This document shows, piece by piece, positions 27,110 to 38,500 of a stretch of DNA of 64,000 nucleotides; positions within the stretch are counted from its first letter, which is position 1; each line of letters opens with the position of its first letter. The notes beneath the pieces are model-generated. The model made no database searches and was not told the DNA's origin. It saw only the letters and a program-made list of their open reading frames with translations. Made by a program: the position numbers and the translations under genes. Location: assembly GCF_964355755.1 (NCBI RefSeq), contig NC_092680.1, forward strand, positions 7,603,001 through 7,667,000. The letters run 5' to 3'. The stretch comes from Antedon mediterranea (taxonomy: Eukaryota; Echinodermata; Crinoidea; Comatulida; Antedonidae).

Positions 27110-27430
27110 TACACTAACTAACAAAACTATCTATATTATAAGTGAGAGAGTTTGCACGTTTGTTTGTCTGTTTTTTCGTTATACAAATTTTTGTTACTGC
27201 ACGTAATCTTACATATGGGGTATCAAAATGACCGCAATTGTACCGGGAATGTTCTAAGCTATATTTGAACATCATCCGCCACCTAGGATCCAAGTTAGGA
27301 ACCAAAATGTGGTAAAAATCCCCACTTTCGATGTTTGTTCGTTATACAAATTTCTGTTTCTGCATGTAACCATACACATGGGGTATCAAAATGATGGCAA
27401 TTGTACCCGGAAGGTTTTAAACTACATTTA
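27110..27430 (+). repeat. Direct duplication of a roughly 170-bp unit
   Basis: 'cgttatacaaatttttgtt' then 'tggggtatcaaaatgaccgc' then 'aattgtaccgggaa' recur about 175 bp later with point differences. No function seen. Confidence 0.65.
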
Positions 27431-28244
27431 AAAAATCCCCCGAGTCCTGGGGTTTTTGTGGGAGAGGGGGAGGGGGTGGTTTGTGATGTCAGTTGAATAG
27501 CATTTTTGCTAGGGTTCGGGGATGTAGGCTATCGAATTGTAAATTATACTACAAAGGTTTTGCAGTATTTCAATTATCCTCAGGAAGGTGTTTGGGGAAA
27601 TAGTATTGTTGTTTCACGAAAACATTCGCCAAATATTTATTTTTAGTTTAACAGTGTAAATTTAAGCTGAACAATTTTCTCCTCAAATTAATACATTAAC
27701 ACAATTTTTAAGGACTACAAAACAATCATAAGCCAACGTTCGCGAATTACGGCAATATTAATCTGTATAACAGTCAGACTGTATTATTGACAACGAATAC
27801 ATAAAATAGTAAATTTAAGCATAAAGTGAATTAATTGGGATTTTTTAGCGATTAGTTTACTATCCCGCCTATAACGACCAATTAAAGTAAAAATGATACT
27901 GATACAGTGAAAAGATAGTAGACTGCTTCAGCTTCTTGCATTAGTTGCATAAAATTGTCATTTTCTAATACTAATACAGTATCAGATCGTTTTTTTTTAA
28001 TTACTATTTTTTAAATATTATAGTCATTGTGTTGTTTTATTGGCTACTATACTGAGGAAATGATATGGCAGTTGTAGGCTAATTGTATCATTATCATATT
28101 TAAATCTATGTACTGTTATCTTAATAATTATTAAGCAGTAGGCAAAAATAATGATGGTACTCAAGCCTATGTATATAATTGTAATTAGTCATGGTTAATT
28201 AATGAACAAAGATCTTCTGAAGCTTTTTTCCAATTTACACACAG

Positions 28245-28605
28245 ACGAGTGATAACCCGCAAGTGGATTAGCCTCGATCGCACTGGACTTAATTTGGTCA
28301 AATCATGGAGAACTGATTTCTCCATGGTCAAATTAACCGAGTAAAACCGGCTAAACTGACAAAGAAAAGTCCAATTCAAACATTGGCACACATGGTTAAA
28401 TTAATCAGGTCCAATATTTACTTTTACCGACCATGTGTGCCCAGTTAAAATTACCATGGTTTCGGTAAAACTAACCACGCGGCTAAAAAGTCCAGTCCAA
28501 ACGTGTGACTGAAGTTAAACATTTGACCATAATTTTGGTAAAATTATGGTAAAACGAACTGCGTGAAAATCCAAATCTTCCATTGGGTAAAGCTATCGTT
28601 GTGTC
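28245..28605. repeat. Interspersed repeat, 'cgcactggactt' family
   Basis: Several inverted and direct copies of 'ggtaaa..taac' and 'agtccag' words, related to 912-1065. The ends are not well defined. Confidence 0.45.
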
Positions 28606-28607
28606 TA

Positions 28608-28771
28608 ATTCTTGGTTCCCACTAGAGAGGCAACACGAGGACGTAACTCAAAGTAAGTGAATTGACCAATCACAAGCGATGAATTATTCGAACTGTGACT
28701 TGTTATTGGTCAACATGCTTGCGTTGTGTTTACGTCCTTGCGATGCGTTCAAGTGGGAACCAAGCTTTATG
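28608..28771. mobile_element. 'GGTTCCCACTAG' MITE, about 165 bp
   Basis: Starts 'cttggttcccactagagagg' and ends 'caagtgggaaccaagcttta'. The internal 'gaccaatcacaagcgat' is shared with the 20.7-kb copy. Confidence 0.8.
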
Positions 28772-29521
28772 ACCATTTTACACAAAATACAGAGCAGACG
28801 GGTGGCTGAGCGGAAACCCGAGAAGATACGTATCTACGTGGAACAGGCTACGTGCTTTTTCGCTTACCGCTCGTCTCTATGGCCGTACTGGTACTGATAG
28901 GTCTATAATTAGATAAAATATCTCGATTAGTCTCAGTAATGGTAATTAAAATAGCACAATATATACTGAAAGAGATGGTATAGATTTTAGGCCAAGTCAA
29001 TAATAATTATGTAAATGATGATGATAATAATAACACATATGCCTACAACCTGACGCCATACTCCATCCTGAGTCAGCTTCTATGTATTGCAGACTATCGT
29101 CATCATTGGTGTACGCCTATTTGAAATTGTTTACTGTTTTATAGTGACCTCTTTGATAAACCTTACATAGGATTTGAAGATTCATTCATCCTTTCTGTTG
29201 ATTAAAAAAAAACAGCCCTTCCCCTTCCCGCCAAAAAAATAGCAAAACAAATAAACCACAGTCAATAAACGTCATATGGATTCGTATCATATTATTGTTA
29301 ATGTTAGAACGTCTTGTACGTGTACCACTATTTCAAAAGCAATGTTCGAATAAGGTTTGAGTTTGAAAGATTATCAAATTTAGTTTAATTCCTGACTTAA
29401 TTTAGTGAATACATATTGCCGGGCTAATGACTAGATTATTCAAATGAACTTGTTCTTTCTTACCAGGAATCAACGTGTTTGGGAGTGACATATTATTACC
29501 ATTTCATCACAGGCCTATATA

Positions 29522-32500
29522 ATGGATACTAGTTCTACTGGATCATCAGACGACCCACTGGGTACAACTTACGGAAATACCACGACAGAAGCGCCAATAT
29601 ATGGTTTCCCAACTAGCACGTGGGATGACGCTACATGGACTCTTACAAGTGCGTTCATCATATTTACAATGCAATCTGGTTTTGGTCTTTTAGAATCTGG
29701 ATCCGTTTCTCAAAAAAATGAAGTTAATATTATGGTAAAAAATGCAGTTGATGTACTATTTGGGGGAATTTCTTACTGGATGTTCGGATACGGATTATGT
29801 TTTGGTGTTTCTAAAGGAAGTAATTCGTTCGTGGGAGTTGGATATTTTTTTGTGGATGCAGATATGGACGACGAAACACTGGGACACCTATTCGCGCACT
29901 TTTTCTTTCAAGCGTCGTTTGCAACTACGGCAACGACTATTGTTAGTGGCTCGCTTGCAGAGCGCACGAAACTTGAAGCATATATCGTGTTTTCGTTTCT
30001 TAACACATTGGTTTATTGCTTTCCTGCTCGGTGGTTCTGGGCCGAAACCGGGTGGCTGAAGTCGATGGGAGCTGTAGATATAGCTGGGGCTGGCGCAGTT
30101 CATTTAGTTGGAGGGGTGACAGGTTTAGTTTCTACACTGATGCTTAAACCGAGAATCGGTAGATTTGATGCAGACTGCAGCGATGTTAAAAACATGGGGT
30201 CCCCTACCAATGCAATTCTTGGAATGTTTATGTTATGGTGAGTTTATTATTTATAATAGAGTATAATACGCCTAATAGAGTATGAATTTAGTATAAAATA
30301 TTTCAAACTTTTTAATTCATTTCTATGTAAATCTTTTAAGTTTAAAACGCTATATTTCCATAATAATGTTTTATCATATTGTTATACTTATATCAAATAT
30401 AAAATTTACTAATTTGACAGGCATGCTTCTTAATTTCACACACATTTTAACATTATACAGTTTCATAAACATGATGAATAGGATATTTGTTGCTTTTATT
30501 AAACAAATACAATATTCCTTAATCTTGTTGTTTCGTCCAGAATAGTATGCCTAGTGTAATGCTCTGTCTACAGTATCAAACTTTATGTGACAAAAATAGG
30601 TGATGTGCCCATATATGGACATGATGATGTCATATCACTACTGTATTTGGGCATATCACGATACGATACGATAGTATTTATTTTCATTTATACAACAAGG
30701 TACAAATTAAATTTGGTTGGTTGATTTACATTTGATATAAATACAACAAAGAAATTACAGAGATTTAACAAACTTGCTATTAGATACATAGAATTATAAA
30801 CAAATGATTGTCGGCAATGTTTGGTGTTTTGATTCAGAGTGATCAGTCTACATATTTGGGCACATCACACTTTTTTGTTAACTAATTTGATAGTGTAGAC
30901 AGGGCTTTAAATGGATATAAACTGCCAAAACACATTATAGATTACAAAATAAAGATTCACCAACAATTCCTCTCAAAGAAAATTTGAAAGACGTATAAAA
31001 AGATTCAGTGTATTCATTCATTCATTCATTCATTTGTTCTTTCTTTCTTTCATTCATTATTTCGTCAAACACACATTATATTTTTGAGATTGTAAGCGGT
31101 TCCAGTTAAAATAAAATTCAGATAAAAACAATTAAAAACAAAAACAAGAAAACCAACTTCAAGAATAAAAGTTACGGTATTTAAAATTATAAAAATCACC
31201 ATTATTGTTCTAAGAATAATCCTTTTGCTTCATTGATGACATTTGATTGCTATCAATATTAGATGACCTTTTCTGTTGAAAATAAGTAATCATTAAATGG
31301 ATGCATTTACAAAATACAATTACTCCTAAACCCGTCAGATGATACACGGTTAATTGTTGTCATAGTGACTATTTATAACAAATTCTTATAATTCTGTAGA
31401 TTAAAAGGTGTGGGAATGAAGAAGAAACACTTATTTGAATGTTCTGACATGATGTCGCAATGACACAATGACAAGAAAATATCGATTTTATTGCCTTTTA
31501 GTTATTATAAAAACATTATGACGGCATGTTATTACTGAGCGATATATCTTTTCTGTGTTAAGATATGCTATTATATATTTATTTCGTTTTCTTTCAGTAG
31601 GGTAGCCCTCTCAGTAATAAAATAAAACTGCTCTTCCGAGGGGCCCTACGGCACATTTAAACATAATTTTAAAACAACTTAAACTAAACTTAAACTAAAA
31701 CTAAACTTTAATGCATGTTCTCATTATTATTATAACTTTTATCGCTATTAGTGATTGTTTTTGTTATTCTTCCATGCGTTATATATATATTATTATTATT
31801 AGGGCCTACTTGATAGGCCTAACCTTCTTTTAGTTCAAAGAAGTAATCTCTGATTCATGTCTCGTTTTTCATCTATTTGATACAAGCTATTTTGTTAAAA
31901 AATACACAATTAATCCTATATAAATATTGTTTCTCACAATAATCAAATCAAAGTATCAAACCAGTGATCGCGGTGAAACAGAATAAATAGGCCTTTACTA
32001 CTATCGAAAATCGACTGATAGGTGTATTGATCTATATGTGTCCTTCGTCTTAGGTATTCTCTCTCTTCCACTGTCCTCCGCCATGTTGTTTTGGGCCGTC
32101 CGACTCTTCTCATGCCTTCTGGTTTCCATGTCATAGAATGACGATTGGTTCCATTCTCATTACATGGCCAATCCATTTCCATGTTTTTAGTAGATTTTAA
32201 ATATTATTATTGTTTTATTTACTTGATCTTGACAATGTTTCCATGTTGGTTTTTACAACGTTGATCTATATTATTTTTGTCATAAAAGAGGGTACTGAAT
32301 ATGAAATAGTATACCCTCATTTACATTGGCCTAATTAAATTAAAAATATAATAAATAAATAAAATTATTTTAATATAGCGCTTTTCCAATTACAATTCAG
32401 CTATGATTCTTTATGTTATGAATATAATTAACAGCTTATAATTATTTTATTTATTTCTAGGTGGGGGTGGTTGGGGTTTAATTGTGGCAGTACGTACGGT

Positions 32501-35500
32501 ATAACCGACTATCGTTGGGAATTTGCCGCAAGGTGAGTGTTTTTATTGCAACATAGCAAATTTAAATTACTTTAATAACAAATAGTGAATGTCTTATTAA
32601 CTTATAATGTTTTTGCCGAGAACACTTGGACAAGGAAGGCTCAGAAGCAACTATGGAACATAAATTAACTTTCATCGTGCTTTAATTTTGTTGTAAAAAC
32701 ACAATCATTTTTTGATCACGTTCTTCGGAACAACACAATGTTAAGACGTTAAGAACTTGAATCACATAGCCTATATTAACTTGTTTATTTCATGACACAA
32801 CTGAAAAAGCCCACCAAATCTCAGGATCGCTACGTAAGTCACATGTCACGCGTTTTCAACCTCACGTCTCGAAACTTTTTGATGATGAAACCGATTTATT
32901 CCACACTACGAAAGCATTCATCTTCATGTTAGTTCTAACAATTGATCATAATCATGACATGCGTTTATTTTATGTTATCATGTTACTACTAAAAAAAACT
33001 ATTAAATTATAAAATACCCTTCTACTGCATATCCCCCAAAACATACCTATAGGTTCATGCTATAAACAGCACAACCTGCAGTAATAAATGTTTTAAATAT
33101 TATTTCATATGCATATCGACCAACATTCATACTATCTAGCGGTGTAAACGTGTACTACCGTGTATTATGAATTTCAAAAGTAAAAAAAAAATCTATAATT
33201 GTCATAAAGAAAATATTTTGTAGTATTTGTAATGAATTGTCATTTTGTATTAATTTTTTTTCATAATTCATCGTTCGAATATTTATAATCGAAATTTATG
33301 AGGTAACCTTGAATAGTAGTTCAAACGAAATTAAAAACGCATAAAATAGTAATAAATTGTATAAAATATTAGAAAACATTATTACACAGTTATTAGGTGA
33401 CATAATGAACAAAAACGAGCGATGAATGTCGATAAAATAGGCATTTAACGCTATGACACTCACCCTGTGTGTAAGCATAGAACATAGACCTGTAATGTCC
33501 ATGCACAGTTCGCTCAATTCAAATCAATACAAAGGAAATTATAACTTTTATGAGTTATGTTTGATACGATTATTTAGATTATGCTAAAGGTAGCGTAGTG
33601 TTTAAATTGTCTATTGTATTGTCCCCACTAACCTGAAAAATGAAGATTAATTATGTCAGACTTTGAATAGGTTATATTGTAGTTTTAGTAAAGTTTTTAT
33701 TTTTTTAAATTCATATCTTAACATATTCATTTCATATTTTTAGTAAAGTTAATCACTTCCGTATTAAAAAAAATGTTTTAAATTCAACCAAAAACACATT
33801 GGCTGGCAGCCAATTTGACTTTTTTTGCTTAAAATTACAGTTTTTTCAGGTAAATTTTTTTTTAAATCAAATTTTTGGTCAAAGTGGATAACTATTATAT
33901 GACATTACTATGGAATATTCAACAAACAATGTTTACGGAATTCTTTTGTCTGGGGGACAAAATCTTTGATATAAAAATCTTGATCCCCATCTTATTTATC
34001 GACAGCGTTGAAGCAGTAGAAGAATGTCGTTAAATAAACCCCTTTAAAAAGTGGAGCTACTTTTTCGTAATGTTTTAAAATTGAAAATACACCAATCGAC
34101 TGTGATTATTTTTAATTTAGGCATTTCTCTTACGGAAAAAGTAGACTAATAAATAAAACGACAAATTTTATATTGGAAAATACTACGGTATTTTTAATTA
34201 GTTACCCATTGGTTCTTTCTGCTTCAACGCTCACTAAAAATAAGTTGGGTTCAATGCTGACATACAATAATTGTGTTAATTCTGATTACAGATCAGCTGT
34301 TGCTACTATTACGTCATCTGTTGCTGGTGGTACCACTGGTATATTGCTTAGGTAAATATATTGTTTATCTTTCTATTTTAAAAAACCTTCACTTTCCAAT
34401 CCGAATTTATACTTTGATGGTATATGGTATAAAACTCTATGGTAGGCCTACCAGTCCCATGCAGCATCGTGTCTGCAGACACCTCCTTCTTAGTCTTACA
34501 AAGTAAATTGAAAGAATAGCGTGAATGCTATAGGCTAATCATATCCAATATCTGCCAATAGAGCCTACTTTAACCTATATTCATCTAACACAATAGCGTT
34601 GAAGTCAAGTCGATTTAAACACTTCAGTCATAATAGCTTTCTTTGGAAGATTCATCAATCTAACTGACTTCTTCCCATTCTACACAACCATTAGCCTAAA
34701 GCTGCTTTTAAAGGTGAAATTCGAAACTAGAAAATCAATCTTTCGTTAAATGTTAATCGATCATGTTTAAACACAATTATCAGGCTGCAGAATCTTGATA
34801 AATATTGCGGTATTTTAATCATTATAAGCACCGCTAGTTATAATATTTTAAGCGCGCCTATGCACAGATTACGTGTAACGTAGTCAACAATGGTTAATTA
34901 TGATTGCTTGCTTTGATTCCAAACTTTTTCAATAATATTCCAACAATTCGACCTTTTGAAACCACTTGCACAATGTTTTACGATACGGGAACTCCATTAC
35001 GCAATGTCAGAACCAATCTATGGTATAGATCAACTTGTGTTATTTCCATCATAACATTGAAGATACTACAACTAGTTTTAGGGTTAAAATACTGCTGATG
35101 ATAACCATTTGGCCAGTAATAATACTTTACCCAATTCAGTCAATATCCATCCAAATCTGCAAATGTCTAGGTAGATCCGCAAACAACACAAGTCATGGCA
35201 TTGGAATTGAAAGCGAGAGTTTTAAAGCGGAATTTAAGGAAATATCGGACAGAGTAATTACAGCCCGTATCAACAAGTAGAGGAGGTAAGCCTGGGTCAA
35301 GGCGTAGGCCAAAACCCAGGTATGTACTTTTCGTATGCGCATATGCACCTACTTTAGAACATAGTGAACAACAACCTTGGGATAGAGATAGGTTTAAGTA
35401 CTGGTACTTGTTCGAATAACCGTCTCACAGAGACATCTGGTAGCCATTGACTTGTGTACAAGAAGCATTAAATGAAGCAAAAAAAAAAAAAAAACAGAGA

Positions 35501-38500
35501 TATCCTAATATTAGCTGGAGATATGAATGCAAAAACGGGGGACTACCATCATGATTACCCACAATGTGCAGGAAGATATGGTAAAGGAAAAACGAACAAT
35601 AATGGAACACAGCTAGTTCAATGTGCACTAAGAAATAATGTAGTACTAACAAATACCATGTTTAAACATAAGATGTCACATAGGACTACATGGGAATGCC
35701 CGCAGAGACGCGATCAGCATAACGATCAGAAGAGTGGGGAGATTAGACGCAACCCCTACAGAAACCAGATCGATTACATTCTAGTTAAAAATTCACACAT
35801 TAAGCTAGTCACTAACGCAAGAGCATACATACAGTGGTACAAGAACATACACTGATCATAGATTAGTCAAGACAACTTTAACACTACAATGGTATAAATT
35901 AAATAGTAACGCTAAGAAAACCAAACAAATAGATGTGTCAAAACTTCAAGAAAACAGCAAAACAGACAAACATTTCAAAGAGAGGTATCGAGATGTATAC
36001 AATCGGTAAACATCCAGGACCTGGAACCACAAGAGAAAGAAATGGACCAAATTAACGACAGTCTTTCAGAATGCAGCATTGGAAGTGGTTGGTTACAGGA
36101 AAGCAAAGTCTAAATCAAACAATATATATATATATAAATTAATTAATTAAATTTCAGTATATTACCGGGCGGTTTAGAATTAATGTTCTATGCCTGATTT
36201 GTTTATATATATATATATATACATATATACAAGAGTTATCGAAGAAGCAGAAATAGTTGAGGTGCGACATAAATCATCAAATTAAAGAAAACAAAACTTA
36301 GGAAAGAAAGAAATCAAATCATAAAGAATATTCATACTGAGCTTAATAAAAAAAAAAGAAGACACACTAAAAGAAAAGATAGCTGAAATTGAAAAATTCA
36401 AAGATGACTCAACAAGAATGTACCAAGCAGTAAAAACCTAAAACTTAACGAAAATAAAAGACTTATGGTAGGAACAGAGTTCGGTATAACGAAGAACAGG
36501 TAGAAATAATTAGCAATTTCTTTGAAAGCGTCTATCATAAATCCAAGGAAAACCCTATAAAACATTAAACCTATTGAAATGAAGTCTCCCTTTACACGTG
36601 ATGAAGTTGCCAAAGCAGCCAAATGCGAAAAATAATAAAAGACCAGGAAGTGACCAAGTATACTCTGAAATGGTAAAATATGCACATATAGAAGTTTTAA
36701 ACCGCATAGCAGAAATATATAACCAAACAGCTAAAACAGGAAACATACCAATCAATCAAATGAACGAAAGCATATTGTATGCAATACCGAAACCAGGCAA
36801 GAAAAAAGGTCCACTAAAAACATTCGACCCATCATCCTTCTGTCGGTTCTTAGGAAAATACTAGCAATATGCTTACTTAATAGGATAAACGGCAGATGTA
36901 ACAAAGGCCGTGTATCGCAAAGGACGAAGAACTACCGAACATGTACACACATACAAAATGTTAGCAGTAAAGGCAATTGCGTCATCTAACTATGAAATAA
37001 TATTACTACTTTGACATGACCAGTGCATTTGACACTGTGCGGAGGAATACTCTATTCGACATACTGACACATTATATTACAAGATTATGAACTACACATG
37101 TAGAAAGTTTTGATAAACAATGTAAAATTAAGCGTTGGAATTGGAAAACATACAGGAAAATTGTTTACTACTACGAGTACCACAAGGTGACTGTATGTCG
37201 CTGGTACTGTTCACACTATACCCAGCAAGGGCACTCGAATCAGCAAACACAATACCACTATCCCTACAACAGCTTAATGTCCAGATGCAGTATGCAGACA
37301 ACATTTCATTCATTAGCGATTCAATAAAATAAAGAAAAATGTTAACAGAGAAATTAGCAGATTTCAATCTAAAGATAAATGAAAGTAAAACAGAAGAATA
37401 GTAAATGGGAAGAATGCAAATACCTCGGTAGTAACTTGGACACAGAAAAAGACACTAGCAGCTATGGCATATAACAAGCTGAAGTCGTCGCTAAAACACA
37501 AATCGATGTCTATAGACGTGAAATGCCGTTTGTTTGACGCATACATAGAAAGTATTTTCTTATACAGCAGTGAACTCTGGGTACTAAAGAAAATCACAAG
37601 AGACTATAGATATATATGACAGGAAAATGATAGAGTGTTTAACATGAAAATATACGAGATAACAAAACAAGAAGAATAGAGTAATATAATTAAACAAAGG
37701 AGACTAAAATGGTATGGACACATAATTAGATTACCGGATGATACCCCAATCAAACAAACAATGAAGGAAACTAACAGGAAAGTAAAACGACCCGTAGGAA
37801 GACCAAGAAATAACTGGATGAATCAAATAAAGAAAGTCTTACAAGGACATGTAAACACCAACACAATAACAAAACATCCTGCCATAAACAGACAAAAATG
37901 GAAACAAATTGTGGAAAGCATAATGTCTGAAGACGGAAAACGTTAAGAAGAAGATCTTAACCGACTATTGGCAGTCACTCATCTAGATAGGTGTCATGTC
38001 TGTTAATTAAACGAATACAATGTTTATTGCATCTCTACAGGAAACAACACATCTTGTAACGAAGGTTAAATAAAGAGTGTTTGTACCTGTGTTGAAGGGG
38101 TTGTATGTATTACTAAAACATATCTAGATTATCAATATTATTATTGTCGATAATCTTCTTGCTCATGAATGCTGATCACACTCAAGATCATCAGATTATT
38201 ACACAAATCCTTATTAATATAAATGTTCATTTCATTTATACTTTTGTTGTTTGTATTTCAGCTATATATCTAAAAGGAGGAAGTTTGATGTGTCATTCAT
38301 TATCAATGGTGTATTGGGAGCCCTGGTGGCCGTAACAGGTAAGACGAGTTTCTGTCGAGAGCCCGATTGTCATATCTAGGCCTTAATTTCCGTGACATAA
38401 GAGGGAGTCTTGATAGCTCCGATTTTCATAATTAGGTGCCCTTGTATTTGTAACAGGTAAGACGAGTTTCTATCGAGAGCCCGATTGTCATATCTTATAT

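Larger units (their letters stand above)
23448..29521. other. Intergenic region between the two divergent AMT genes
   Basis: The 6.07 kb between the two start codons holds only repeats: MITEs at 24.03-24.28, 24.64-24.93, 26.34-26.68 and 28.61-28.77 kb; a 'cgcactggactt' repeat at 28.25-28.6 kb; a TIR-element fragment at 28.78-28.9 kb; and a direct duplication at 27.16-27.42 kb. No other exon is recognised. Promoters for both genes presumably lie at its two ends, but no core element could be picked out. Confidence 0.7.
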
